This document shows positions 35,006-43,731 of a stretch of 64,000 bases of DNA, one piece after another. Within the stretch, counting starts at the first letter, position 1; each line of letters begins with the position of its first letter. The position numbers were made by a program, and so were the translations under genes. The notes beneath the pieces are model-generated. The model searched no databases, had not been told where the DNA came from, and was given only the letters and a program-made list of their open reading frames with translations. Location: the NCBI GenBank assembly GCA_036844945.1, contig DAIUEV010000003.1, forward strand, positions 1 through 64,000. Reading direction: 5' to 3'. This stretch comes from Palsa-461 sp036844945. Lineage in GTDB: Bacteria; Actinomycetota; Acidimicrobiia; Acidimicrobiales; RAAP-2.

Positions 35006-36150
35006 GGCGCCGCCAGCAGCGACCGGGACAGGAGGATCCGCTGCATCTCGATGCTCCCCGACGCCACCGTCGAGGCCTGGGCGTAGCGCCAGTGGTCCTC
35101 GACCGCGCGGACGAACCGGCGAGCGTTCTCGTCGCGCCCTCGCAGCCGCCCGGCGATCTCCATCAGCACCGACGCGCTCTCCTGGTCGAGCCGGGTCACC
35201 GCGATCCGGTAGGCGGCGGCGTCGCCGGGCCGGACCCGGCCCTGGCCCTGGAGGTCGACCACCCGGTAGGCGAGCAGACGGGCCCGGCGGGCGTGCACGA
35301 GCATGCGGGCCCACCGGCTGCGGAGCTCGGCCGGGACCGAGTCCCACTCGTCACCCAGAGCCCCGGGCGCCCATGCCAGCAGACGTTCGCAGCGGGCATA
35401 CCGCGCGATGCCCACCCGCTCGAACGCCAGCACCTCCTGGACGACGCTCCATCCCTCGTCGAGGCGGCCGAGGACCTCGTCGGGCGTCACCCACACGTCG
35501 TCGAAGAAGACCTCGTTCAGGTGGTGGGGTCCGAGCATGTTGGCGATCGGCCGGACCTCGATGCCCTCGCGCGACATCGGGACCAGGAAGATGGTGAGCC
35601 CCTGCTGCTTGCGCTCCCCGGTCGAGGTGCGGGCGAGGAGGAAGCACCACTGCGCCATGGTGGCGTAGGACGTCCAGATCTTCTGGCCGGTGACCCGCCA
35701 GCCGTCGCCGTCGCGTACCGCCGCCATCCGCAACGACGCGAGGTCCGAGCCCGAGTCGGGCTCGCTGAACCCCTGGCACCAGATCGCCGCGCCGCTCGAG
35801 ATGGTGGGCAGATGGAGCTGCTGCTGCGCCGGGGTGCCGTGCCTCAGGATGGTCGGCCCCACCCAGTTCACCCCCATGTACTGCGCGCCGCGCGGCTCGT
35901 GGTGGGCCCACATCTCCTCGCGCAACGCGGTCTGCTCCCAGAGGGAGGCGTCCCGGCCGCCCCACTCCGTCGGCCAGGCCATGCACAAGAGCCCCCGCTC
36001 GGCGAGGGTCCGGCAGAAGGCCTGGGCGGTGGCGAGGTCGGCCGGGTCGTCGGTGAAGGCGCCGAGGAAGTCGGCCGGGACGTGGTCGGCGATGAGCCCG
36101 CGCAGCTCGCGTCGCAGCGCGGCCACCTCCTCGCCCATGTCGAAGTCCAC
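35002..36150 (-). CDS. acyl-CoA dehydrogenase, catalytic-type subunit
   Basis: A 382-residue dehydrogenase with MAWPTEWGGRDASLWEQ, GFSEPDSGSDLASLRM, WRVTGQKIWTSYATMAQWC and GSIEMQRILLSRSLL. The predicted base is the Glu in VLAFERVGIA. In the last block the usual GGT is replaced by ASGS (TVASGSIEMQR), a modest divergence in the segment that caps the flavin. Start is GTG at 36150 or an internal ATG at 36138; neither has a strong ribosome site. It follows the SDR gene by three bases and overlaps its shortened partner by four, so it belongs to the P450-headed operon. Confidence 0.87.
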   Translation of the reverse strand: MDFDMGEEVAALRRELRGLIADHVPADFLGAFTDDPADLATAQAFCRTLAERGLLCMAWPTEWGGRDASLWEQTALREEMWAHHEPRGAQYMGVNWVGPTILRHGTPAQQQLHLPTISSGAAIWCQGFSEPDSGSDLASLRMAAVRDGDGWRVTGQKIWTSYATMAQWCFLLARTSTGERKQQGLTIFLVPMSREGIEVRPIANMLGPHHLNEVFFDDVWVTPDEVLGRLDEGWSVVQEVLAFERVGIARYARCERLLAWAPGALGDEWDSVPAELRSRWARMLVHARRARLLAYRVVDLQGQGRVRPGDAAAYRIAVTRLDQESASVLMEIAGRLRGRDENARRFVRAVEDHWRYAQASTVASGSIEMQRILLSRSLLAAP

Positions 36151-36153
36151 CGG

Positions 36154-36921
36154 TTAACGGGCCGTCCACCCGCCGTCGACGACGATGGTCTGGCCGGTGA
36201 CGTACCGGCCCGCGTCGCCGACCAGCCACAGCACCGCGCCGGTCAAGTCTTCCACCGAGCCGTCGTAGGGCAACGGGGTGTTCCGCTCGAGCCAGGCCCG
36301 GCCGCGCTCGGTGGTGTAGAGCTCCTCGGTGATCTCGCTGCGGAAGAACCCGGGCGCGACCGTGTTCACCCGGATGGACTTCGACGCCCACTGCACCGCC
36401 AACTCCTTGGTGAGGCCGCTCAGGGCCAACTTGCTGGCCGCGTAGGAGGCCTGGGGGATGGAGGGGACCCCCACGTGGCCGCTGATCGACGAGATGTTGA
36501 CGATCGCACCTCTGCCGATCCCGACCATGTGCGGGAACACCGCCTGGGCCAGCCGGAACGGGGTGACCAGGTGCAGCTGCAGGGTCTGGAGGATCGCCTC
36601 GAGCGGCTCGTCCTCGGCCCGCTCATGGGTGAACATGCTCCCGGCCGCGTTCACCAGGATCTCGGGCGCCCCGAGCGCCTCGGCCACCTCGGGGATCACG
36701 CCATCGACCCGGTCCGGCACGAGCAGGTCGCAGCCGATCGCGTGCCCCCCGATGTCGGCAGCCAACGGCGCGAGCCGCTCGGAGCGGCGGGCGACGACCG
36801 CCACCCGGGCACCGGCTGCGGCCAGGGTCCGGGCGACCGCCTCCCCCAGCCCCGACGACGCGCCGGTGACGACCGCGACCCGGTTGCTCAGATCGAAGGG
36901 TCCGGGCGCGACGGTATCCAT
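36154..36921 (-). CDS. SDR family oxidoreductase
   Basis: A 255-residue classical SDR. TGASSGLGEAVA binds the nucleotide, VAVVARRSERL with Arg after beta2 suggests NADP, VNAAGSM stands for NNAG, and the triad is Ser in NISSISG with Tyr and Lys in YAASK. The C terminus GQTIVVDGGWTAR is typical. It lies between the P450 (40-base gap) and the first dehydrogenase pair (3-base gap), so it probably oxidises the alcohol made by the P450 or a hydroxyacyl intermediate. GGAAGGAG is present about 12 bases before the ATG. Confidence 0.88.
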   Translation of the reverse strand: MDTVAPGPFDLSNRVAVVTGASSGLGEAVARTLAAAGARVAVVARRSERLAPLAADIGGHAIGCDLLVPDRVDGVIPEVAEALGAPEILVNAAGSMFTHERAEDEPLEAILQTLQLHLVTPFRLAQAVFPHMVGIGRGAIVNISSISGHVGVPSIPQASYAASKLALSGLTKELAVQWASKSIRVNTVAPGFFRSEITEELYTTERGRAWLERNTPLPYDGSVEDLTGAVLWLVGDAGRYVTGQTIVVDGGWTAR

Positions 36922-36961
36922 CCCGACCGGCTCCTTCCCGACCGGCTCTTCTGTGCCGGGG

Positions 36962-38188
36962 TCAGCGAGCGCCCAGCCGGGCGCCGGGCGTGAAGCTTAT
37001 CGGGACGCTAAGCGGCGAGCGGTTGAGCGCGGAGTGAAACGGCAGGCTCTCCTCGGGCTCGAGGAGCACCGGGTCCGCAAGCCGCTGCACGACCTCGTGC
37101 ACCGCGACCTTGAGGTTCAGGCGGGCGAGGTTCGACCCGGCACAACGGTGCGGGCCGGCGCCGAAGGCGATGTGCCGGTTCGAGGCCCGGTCGAGGTCGA
37201 AGGTGTCGGCGTCCTTGAACTCGGCCTCGTCGCGGTTCGCCGACGCCCAGTAGATGAGGACCTTCTCGCCCTCCTTGATCGGGTGCCCGGCGATCTCGGC
37301 GTCGTGGCGGGCCGTGCGGCCGATGGCGATGAACGAGCCCTCGAGGCGGAGGAGCTCCTCGACCGCCGCCGGGACGAGCTCCGGCCTCTCGCGGAGCAGC
37401 GCCGGGATGTGCGGTTCGCGGCAGAACCGGATCATGAAGTGCCCGAGCGCACCGGCGGTGGTCTCGAGCCCGCCGAGGATCAAGAGCAGGATCATCCCGA
37501 GCACCTCGGTATCGGTGATCGGCCGGCCCTCGATCTCGGCGGTGAGGATGGCGTCAACGACGTCCCCGTGGGGCGGCTGCCGCCGCCGCTGCTCGACGAA
37601 GTCCCCGATCCACTTGTGCAGGGCCGCCCAACACTCCCGCGCGTCGGGGTTGTTCGGGACCGATGCCTTCGTGGCGAGGTCGTTAAGCTCCGCCAGCTGG
37701 TCGGATGGTGCGTTGAGCACCAGGTCGAAGAACGCGAGGCCGGGGAACGGCCGGGCGAACTCGGTCAGGAAGTCGCACCTCCCAGCCTCGACGAATCCGT
37801 CGATGAGGTCGGTGACGATCGCCCGGGTCGGCTCCTCGTAGGGGGCGACCGCGGCCGGGGTGAAGTACGCGTTGATGAGGCGCTTGTAGGCCCGGTGCAG
37901 CGGCGGGTCGACGTGCTCGGGGATGGCCTGCACGGTCATCTGGGTCGCCGGCACCGAGACGCCGAGCTCGGAGCTGAACGTCTCCCAATCCTGGGCCACC
38001 CGGAGCACGTCCTCGTAACGGGTGGCGATCCAGTAGCCCTGGAGCTGGTCGCTGTGGGCGACCGGGCAGAGCGCCCGCATGCGCTTCAGCGTCGGATGGA
38101 GATCCCGGGCGAAGTCGGGCGAGAGGTAGTCGAAGTGCTCGACGCACCAGTCGTCGGTGATCGGCCCAGTCGGTCCGCCCTCCATCAC
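36962..38188 (-). CDS. cytochrome P450, first gene of a catabolic operon
   Basis: A 408-residue soluble P450. I-helix LLILGGLETTAGALGHF has Gly-Gly-Leu-Glu-Thr-Thr at the oxygen-activating bend, the K-helix is EELLRLEG, and the heme loop is FGAGPHRCAGSNLARLNL. The architecture resembles actinobacterial P450s of terpene or steroid breakdown such as the CYP125/CYP108-like groups, but I cannot assign a family. GTG at 38188 or ATG at 38185 follow GAGGGGAGGG. It heads an operon with an SDR and four dehydrogenase genes. The best palindrome of the regulon, GTGAGCGATCGCTCAC, lies 48 bases upstream. The ferredoxin at 39618 is a likely electron donor. Confidence 0.93.
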   Translation of the reverse strand: MMEGGPTGPITDDWCVEHFDYLSPDFARDLHPTLKRMRALCPVAHSDQLQGYWIATRYEDVLRVAQDWETFSSELGVSVPATQMTVQAIPEHVDPPLHRAYKRLINAYFTPAAVAPYEEPTRAIVTDLIDGFVEAGRCDFLTEFARPFPGLAFFDLVLNAPSDQLAELNDLATKASVPNNPDARECWAALHKWIGDFVEQRRRQPPHGDVVDAILTAEIEGRPITDTEVLGMILLLILGGLETTAGALGHFMIRFCREPHIPALLRERPELVPAAVEELLRLEGSFIAIGRTARHDAEIAGHPIKEGEKVLIYWASANRDEAEFKDADTFDLDRASNRHIAFGAGPHRCAGSNLARLNLKVAVHEVVQRLADPVLLEPEESLPFHSALNRSPLSVPISFTPGARLGAR

Positions 38189-38236
38189 CCTCCCCTCACG
38201 GGATCGGCACCACGACCCGGCCGCAGGGTAGCAGGG

Positions 38237-38252
38237 GTGAGCGATCGCTCAC
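38237..38252. promoter_or_regulatory. operator candidate, site B, perfect 16-bp palindrome
   Basis: GTGAGCGATCGCTCAC is perfectly symmetric and begins 48 bases before the P450 start. It is the best example of the palindrome family present in seven intergenic regions between 31 and 55 kb and supplies the consensus. Confidence 0.72.
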
Positions 38253-38289
38253 TATCTTCGGTGGACGGCCGGACCATGCGGGCGAGGCG

Positions 38290-39462
38290 TCAGGGATCGA
38301 CCCGTCCGGCGCGGTGGGCCTCCAGCGCGGCGAGAAAGCCGCGGTGGAGGTGCTGGGGCGCCGGCTCGTTGCGGCCGAACACGACCGTGTCGATGAGGCC
38401 GGTGCGGATCCCGGGCTCGGTTCGCGCCGCGACCCAGAAGTCCTCGCCGTCGACCACCGTCTCGCAGATCCACGGGGCCATGTCGACGGCCTTCGCCCGT
38501 TCCTCGTCGGAGAGGCCCGGCTTCAGGAAGGCGGTGTGCACCACCTCGGAGGTCCGCTCGTCGACCGGGAGGATCTGCCACAGCTCGATGTGCCGGACGT
38601 CGAAGGTGAGGGCGGTGTTCGGGAACAGCTGGTACTGGTAGCTGAAGTACGGCATCACGTCGGTCCACTGCTCGTCGGGGACGTCGCGCAGCTCGTCGAT
38701 GGTCCGGATCGCCGAGCAGTTGCGCAGGTGGGGCCCGAACGCGTCGAAGGTCAGCACCCCGCCGTAGGCGTACTCCCGGAGCGTGTTCCGGTGGAGATGG
38801 TCGAAGTGGTAGTTCTCCCGGAAGGTGTCGAGTGTCACCTTCCAGTTGGCCTGCACCGGGTGAATGTGCGGCTCGCTGTAGGGCTCCCAATCGGCGAAGT
38901 CGAGCGCCGCCAGCTCGTCGGCGAGCCCCGGCCCGAGGTACTCGTCGACGTCGATCGGAGGGCCCGGGCGGAGCCGCCCGACGACCAGTCCGTACTTCTC
39001 GGCGACCTCGAGGCGGACGAGGCACTTGTCGTCCCGGCACATGCCCTCGAACCCCTCGGCCGTCGGCACCCCGACGAGCTTGCCCTCGAGGTCGTAGACC
39101 CAGGCGTGGAACGGGCAGGTGAGCCGCCGGGTCTGGCCCCCACCGTCGGCGACCCGGACACCGCGGTGGCGGCAGGCATTCAGCATCGCCCGCACCCGGC
39201 CGTCGGCGCCGCGGGTCACGAGCACCGGCGTGCCGCACATGTCGACGGTGCGGTAGGCGCCGGGCCCGGGCAGCGATCCGGAGAGGCACAGGATGAGCGG
39301 GGCGCCGAGGAAGAGTGCCTCGAGCTCCTGCTCGAAGTGGGCCCGAGAGGTGTAGGCGTCGGCCGGCACCTCGTACACGGCGTCGGCCATGTCGGTGGTG
39401 TGGTGCTCGATGTGGTCGAGCAGGCGACGGACGAGACCGTGCTCGAGCGCTTCCCGGTCCAC
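38290..39462 (-). CDS. Rieske non-heme iron oxygenase, alpha subunit
   Basis: A 390-residue ring-hydroxylating-type oxygenase. The Rieske [2Fe-2S] ligands are Cys97, His99, Cys116 and His119 (ACRHRGVRV, TCPFHAWVYD). The mononuclear iron His pair is His219 and His224 in ENYHFDHLH; the third ligand, an Asp or Glu near residues 340-360, I cannot place with certainty. It should use dioxygen to hydroxylate a ring or a methyl/N-methyl group. GTG start. It is divergent from a ferredoxin gene, with palindrome site C 21 bases before the start. A dedicated reductase is not seen in the window. Confidence 0.9.
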   Translation of the reverse strand: MDREALEHGLVRRLLDHIEHHTTDMADAVYEVPADAYTSRAHFEQELEALFLGAPLILCLSGSLPGPGAYRTVDMCGTPVLVTRGADGRVRAMLNACRHRGVRVADGGGQTRRLTCPFHAWVYDLEGKLVGVPTAEGFEGMCRDDKCLVRLEVAEKYGLVVGRLRPGPPIDVDEYLGPGLADELAALDFADWEPYSEPHIHPVQANWKVTLDTFRENYHFDHLHRNTLREYAYGGVLTFDAFGPHLRNCSAIRTIDELRDVPDEQWTDVMPYFSYQYQLFPNTALTFDVRHIELWQILPVDERTSEVVHTAFLKPGLSDEERAKAVDMAPWICETVVDGEDFWVAARTEPGIRTGLIDTVVFGRNEPAPQHLHRGFLAALEAHRAGRVDP

Positions 39463-39483
39463 CGGACCCCCTTCGTTGCTTTA

Positions 39484-39499
39484 CTGAGCGTACGCTCAC
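39484..39499. promoter_or_regulatory. operator candidate, site C
   Basis: CTGAGCGTACGCTCAC differs from a perfect palindrome only at its first base. It lies 21 bases before the Rieske start and about 120 bases before the divergent ferredoxin start, so it can control both. Confidence 0.68.
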
Positions 39500-39617
39500 T
39501 TTCAGGATACCGTTGTCGGACCTTGATCGTGAGCGAGGACGAGAAGAAGATGCGACGAGTGCACGCCCGCGGACCGGCCCTCCTGAGCGCCGCGACCCGA
39601 TCCCGGCAGTCGGCACA

Positions 39618-39806
39618 ATGAGGGTCACCGTCGACGCCGAGACCTGCCAGGGGCACGCCCGTTGCTGGCAGATCTGCCCGCAGGTCTTCGACCTCGACGA
39701 CGAGGGTCACTCTTTCGTCCCGGATCCCGAGGTGCCGCCCGAACTCGAGGCCAAGGTTCACGAGGCCGTCGACAACTGCCCCGAGCGCGCGATCACGCTT
39801 CACTGA
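39618..39806 (+). CDS. P450-type ferredoxin
   Basis: A 62-residue ferredoxin with Cys10, His13, Cys16 and Cys54 in a C-x2-H-x2-C...CP motif (CQGHARC, NCPERA), the classic pattern of single-cluster actinobacterial P450 ferredoxins. An extra Cys20 (WQICPQVF) lies near the cluster and could allow an alternative or switchable coordination. ATG at 39618. Placed between the Rieske oxygenase (divergent) and the P450 operon, it is the natural donor for either. The following DinB-like gene starts eight bases later and may be cotranscribed. Confidence 0.9.
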   Translation: MRVTVDAETCQGHARCWQICPQVFDLDDEGHSFVPDPEVPPELEAKVHEAVDNCPERAITLH

Positions 39807-39813
39807 CCGGGGA

Positions 39814-40359
39814 GTGAACCGGGCAACGTTGACGTCGGCCCCGAAGCGGTGCACCGAGTGCGGCTTCGACTGGTCGTTGTCCGCCCCGGCGACCGTTGTC
39901 CAGATCGCCTCGGCGCCGGCGGGATACCGGCGGCTCGTCGAGCGGTGGCCGGTCAGCGACGCGGCCTGGCGCTCCCGGCCGGCACCGACGGTGTGGTCGG
40001 GGCTCGAATACCTCGCGCACACGGCCGATGCCCTCGACTGGTACCGCGGCCGGATCACCGAGGTGCTCGCGCGCGACGGCGCCCGTCTCGAGGCGTTCGA
40101 CTGGGACGCGGCCTGCGAGGAGCGCCGCTACTGCGATCGCGACGTGGCGGCCACGCTGAGGGACCTCGAGCGTGCGTGTGCCGTCCTCGTGGTCCAGCTC
40201 CGGGGACTCGACGCCGGGTCGTGGGAGAAGGCGGGCGTCGGAAGCTCCGACGGCGGTCCGCGCACGGTGCTCTCTCTCAGCCGCCGAGCCGCGCACGAAC
40301 TCAGTCACCACCGCGGCGATATCGGACAGATGTCGCAGTCGTCGGGCGACGGCACCTAG
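39814..40359 (+). CDS. DinB/mycothiol-dependent-type four-helix metalloprotein
   Basis: A 181-residue DinB-superfamily protein. It begins with a small Cys pair (RCTECGFDW), then LVERWPVSDAAW, a helix with SGLEYLAHTADALDWY that carries the first metal His, and the C-terminal AHELSHHRGDIGQM that supplies the other two. The family includes mycothiol-dependent isomerases and S-transferases as well as proteins of unknown role. GTG start with GGA just before. Its position after the ferredoxin gene suggests a co-regulated accessory enzyme, for example thiol-dependent isomerisation of a ring-cleavage product; this is speculation. Confidence 0.78.
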   Translation: MNRATLTSAPKRCTECGFDWSLSAPATVVQIASAPAGYRRLVERWPVSDAAWRSRPAPTVWSGLEYLAHTADALDWYRGRITEVLARDGARLEAFDWDAACEERRYCDRDVAATLRDLERACAVLVVQLRGLDAGSWEKAGVGSSDGGPRTVLSLSRRAAHELSHHRGDIGQMSQSSGDGT

Positions 40360-40385
40360 CGCCGGCGGTCCGCGACGACCGGCGC
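40359..40385. terminator. bulged hairpin between convergent genes
   Basis: GCGCCGG plus GTC (after a two-base bulge) pairs with GACCGGCGC across a six-base loop. It fills the 28-base gap between the convergent DinB-like and double CoA-transferase genes and has no T-run. Confidence 0.48.
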
Positions 40386-40387
40386 CG

Positions 40388-42694
40388 TCAACCGGCGGTC
40401 GGCTCCAGCTGACGGGCCGAGCCGCCGGCCAGCAGCGCGTCGATCTCGTCGGCGGCGAACCCGAGGTCGGAGAGGACCGATGCGGTGTGCTCGCCGACTC
40501 CCGGCAGTATGAGCCGCGGCCCCCGGCCCGGGGTCGGCCCGAGGCGCAGGAGTGGGCCGATCTGCTCGAACTCGCCCCAATCCGCCGTGGGGTAGCACGC
40601 GACCCGCTCGAGCTGCCGATTGACGGGGTCGTCGAGGATCGCGCGCCGGAACTGGTCGCGGTCGAGCGACTCGAGCACCGCGCACGCGACACCGAGCGAT
40701 CCGAGCACCGCCCTCCAGACGGCCGCCGGCCCGGACGCGAACGCCTTCTCCAGCACCGCCTCCGCCTCCAGGGCAAGGGCGTGTTCCGGACCGTCGCGGC
40801 GCGGGACATAGGCCTCGGGGAGCGCGTCGAAACCAGGATGGGAACGCAGGCGCGCCCACGACTCGCGCGACTCAAGCACGAGGGCCAGCCACCCCCCGTC
40901 CCCGGCCCGGTAGAGGCGGTACCCCGGGCCATACCCGGTCTGCTCGGAGTCGAGCGAGGGCCCCCGGACGCATGCGCCGTCGCGCAGGTAGCTCCCGCTC
41001 TGTAACACCATGCCGGCCCCGAGCAGGCTGGTCGTGACCCGCTGCCCGCGGCCGGTCACCTCGGCCCGGTAGAGCCCGGCGAGGACGCCGATCGCGGCCA
41101 TCCACCCGCCGCACATGTCGATGGGGATCCAGGTGGCGGCGATCGGGTCGTTCGACTCGCCTCCGATCGCCCGCTCGAGCCCGGTCAGGGCCTGCATCAA
41201 CGCGTCGTTCCCCGGGGCGTTCGCCCGGGGCCCGGCGGACCCGAACGCGCTGGCATGGCAGTACACGGCTCTCGGGTTGAGCCGGCCGACCACCTCCGCG
41301 CCGATCCCGATGCGCTCGGCCACCCCGAGCCGGAAGTTGTGCATGACGATGTCGGCCCCGGCGAGCAGCCGCTCGACCACCTCGGTGGCATTGGGCGAGC
41401 TGAGATCGAGCGCGATGCTCCGCTTGCCGCGCTGGGCCGCCGCAACCGCGTAGGCGGCGGCCCGCATCGCCTCGCCTTCCAGCGGCTCGACCTTGACCAC
41501 GTCGGCCCCGAGGTCGGCGAGCACCTGGGCGCCGAGCGGGCCCGCGACGAACGCGGAGAAGTCCACGACCTTGAGCCCTTCGAGTGGACCACCTTCCCCA
41601 GATCCGCGGGCCAGCCGTGCTTCCGGCTCGCCGGTGGCGACGGGGACGAGCGGGGTGACCGAGATCGGGGTGGTGACCATGACGTCGTCGTGCCCGTCCT
41701 CCCGGCAGGTGACGGAGAGCCCCGCCTCGGCGAGGTGGGGGTCGGTCAACGCTTCGCCCGGCCCGAGGACCGGCTCGCAGGGGATGCCGGCCTCCCGGAG
41801 CTGCGCCAGCCAATGGTTGCGGGGCTGGCGCTCGAACAGCGCGCCCCACCGCTCGGCCCGGGCCCGGAGCGCGCCGGTCGCCTGGTCCCGGTAGTACCCC
41901 TCGGCGCTCGGTTCGTCGCCCAGGACCTCGATCAGGGTGCCGTACATTCCCTTGCCCCCGAACCAGACCTGGAGCAGCTCGCCGTCGGCGCACCGGTACA
42001 TGAAGTTGGGGAACGTCGAGCCCTTCTCCCAATAGCGCTCAACCTCGGCTGGCGCGCGCTCGGAGCGGCCGATCATGCAACCGAGCGTGGAAAGCATCCC
42101 GTCGTAGAGCGACGTCTCGGCCCAACCACCGGTTCCGGCCCGGGCCCGCCCGACGAGGAGGGCGAGGACCGACGCGCTCAGCACCATGGCGGCGCCGGCG
42201 CCGGTCGCCCGCACGTCGACGAAGATCGGTCCGGCCCGATGACCGGCGAGCTGGGTGCAGAACCCGGTCTCGGCCTCGACCAGCAGCCCGAAGTCCTCCA
42301 CGGTGCCCCCCGACGTCCGGCTCGGGCGGCACCGTCCATAGACGAGGGACGGGTTCGCGGCCGCGATGTCGGCGTACCCGAGTCCCCTGCCCTCGACCAG
42401 CTCCTCCGATCCGTAGACGAGCCCGACGTCGGCACCGAGCAGCGCCGCACGCACCTCCGCCGGATCGTCGGTGCGCAGGATCCGCTTGTCGCGGTGCCAC
42501 ACCCGGGACCACGACAGGTGCTCGTCGATGGCGACCTCGCTGGTCCCGACCACCCGCACGACGCTCGCACCCAGATCGGCGAGGAACATGCCGGGGAGCC
42601 CGCCCGCCAGTCCGAGCCCGAGATCGCTGCAGCCGACCGCGACCTCGACGACGGACAGCCCGTCGAGCGGGACGCCGGTCGACGCCAGCGCCAC
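40388..42694 (-). CDS. tandem-duplicated class III CoA-transferase
   Basis: A 768-residue protein made of two CaiB/BaiF domains. Domain 1 (about 1-385) starts LSVVEVAVGCSDLGLG and has FVDVRATGAGAAMVLSA around its putative Asp. Domain 2 (about 395-768) starts LKVVDFSAFVAGPLGAQVLA and has IPIDMCGGWMAAIGVLAG. Normal enzymes are 400-residue interlocked dimers, so one fused chain likely mimics a dimer and lets the halves specialise. It would transfer CoA to a pathway acid. GTG start one base after the LLM gene stop, so the two are cotranscribed and probably work on the same compound. Confidence 0.87.
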   Translation of the reverse strand: MALASTGVPLDGLSVVEVAVGCSDLGLGLAGGLPGMFLADLGASVVRVVGTSEVAIDEHLSWSRVWHRDKRILRTDDPAEVRAALLGADVGLVYGSEELVEGRGLGYADIAAANPSLVYGRCRPSRTSGGTVEDFGLLVEAETGFCTQLAGHRAGPIFVDVRATGAGAAMVLSASVLALLVGRARAGTGGWAETSLYDGMLSTLGCMIGRSERAPAEVERYWEKGSTFPNFMYRCADGELLQVWFGGKGMYGTLIEVLGDEPSAEGYYRDQATGALRARAERWGALFERQPRNHWLAQLREAGIPCEPVLGPGEALTDPHLAEAGLSVTCREDGHDDVMVTTPISVTPLVPVATGEPEARLARGSGEGGPLEGLKVVDFSAFVAGPLGAQVLADLGADVVKVEPLEGEAMRAAAYAVAAAQRGKRSIALDLSSPNATEVVERLLAGADIVMHNFRLGVAERIGIGAEVVGRLNPRAVYCHASAFGSAGPRANAPGNDALMQALTGLERAIGGESNDPIAATWIPIDMCGGWMAAIGVLAGLYRAEVTGRGQRVTTSLLGAGMVLQSGSYLRDGACVRGPSLDSEQTGYGPGYRLYRAGDGGWLALVLESRESWARLRSHPGFDALPEAYVPRRDGPEHALALEAEAVLEKAFASGPAAVWRAVLGSLGVACAVLESLDRDQFRRAILDDPVNRQLERVACYPTADWGEFEQIGPLLRLGPTPGRGPRLILPGVGEHTASVLSDLGFAADEIDALLAGGSARQLEPTAG

Positions 42695-42695
42695 G

Positions 42696-43646
42696 TCAGC
42701 CGCCCGTGGGCGGGAGCGCCAGCGCCGGGAGGACCTCCTCCGCCGCGAGCGTGACCACCTCCAAGGTGTCCCCATCGGTCGCCGGGGCGATCACGAAGTG
42801 GCGCACGCCCGCGTCGACGTAGTCCTGCAGTCGCGCCGCCACCTCCGCGGGCGTGCCCGACGGCGCGATCCGATCGAGCATGGCTTCGGACTGGACCCCG
42901 TAGGCCCGGCCGAGGAAGGTGGCGGCCTCGTCGCGGGCCTGGGCGCCGTCACGGCGGATCGACGTGTACAGATACAGCATCCACTCGAAGCGCTCGAGGT
43001 CCCGACCGGCCTTCGCCGCCTCTTCGCGAACCGCCTGCACCGACCGCCGGTACGCGTCCGCCGAGAACAGGTAGGGCATCCAGCCATCCCCGAGTCGGGC
43101 GGCTCGGCGCATGGCGGGCGGCTTGCGCCCGGACACGAGGATCGGCGGGCCGCCGACCCGCCCTCTGGCGGTCGGAGCCGCGACGGACCACATCCGGGCG
43201 TCCTCGAGGTGGAAGAAACGGCCCCGGTGGGTGGCCGGCCCGCCGGACCAGAGCGCCCGCAGGACCTCGATGCCTTCGTCGGTCCGGGCGCCGCGCTCTT
43301 CGAGCGGCACCCCGACGGCGGCGAACTCCTGGGCGAACTCCCCGCCCACCCCCACTCCCACCGAGACGCGCCCGCCCGAGCGGGCGTCGAGGTCGAGGAG
43401 CTGCTTGGCCACCACCACCGGGTGGTAGAGCGGGAGGAGCAGGATGGCGGTGCCGATCCGCACCCGCTCGGTCCAGGCCGTCAGCAGCGCGAGGCGCGTG
43501 ATCGCCTCGCCGCTCGGCCCGGGCGGTAGGACGTGGCCGCCCTGCCAGACCGAGTCGATGGGGAGCCGCTCGACTGCCGCCAGCCAGTTCCGCTCGGGCT
43601 CGGGGAGCGCGGCGGCCCCGAAGGCGATCCGGTCCTCAGGCGGCAC
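42696..43646 (-). CDS. LLM-class flavin-dependent oxidoreductase
   Basis: A 316-residue luciferase-like protein: FGAAALPEPERNWLAAVERL, RVRIGTAILLLPLYHPVVVA, GRVSVGVGVGGEFAQEF and a C-terminal TPAEVAARLQDYVDAGVRHF. It belongs to the F420/FMN-dependent group common in actinobacterial catabolism. GTG start. Together with the double CoA-transferase one base downstream it forms a two-gene unit. It is divergent from the acyl-CoA dehydrogenase at 43732; I see no regulon palindrome in this 85-base gap, so this unit may have separate control. Confidence 0.85.
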   Translation of the reverse strand: MPPEDRIAFGAAALPEPERNWLAAVERLPIDSVWQGGHVLPPGPSGEAITRLALLTAWTERVRIGTAILLLPLYHPVVVAKQLLDLDARSGGRVSVGVGVGGEFAQEFAAVGVPLEERGARTDEGIEVLRALWSGGPATHRGRFFHLEDARMWSVAAPTARGRVGGPPILVSGRKPPAMRRAARLGDGWMPYLFSADAYRRSVQAVREEAAKAGRDLERFEWMLYLYTSIRRDGAQARDEAATFLGRAYGVQSEAMLDRIAPSGTPAEVAARLQDYVDAGVRHFVIAPATDGDTLEVVTLAAEEVLPALALPPTGG

Positions 43647-43731
43647 GGAGCCTGCTCGCGACCGGAGGGACGATCGAGGCCAGACGATGCCGCGGGCGGA
43701 CGGTGTGGCCCGGGGCCGAGGGTAGGGTCAC

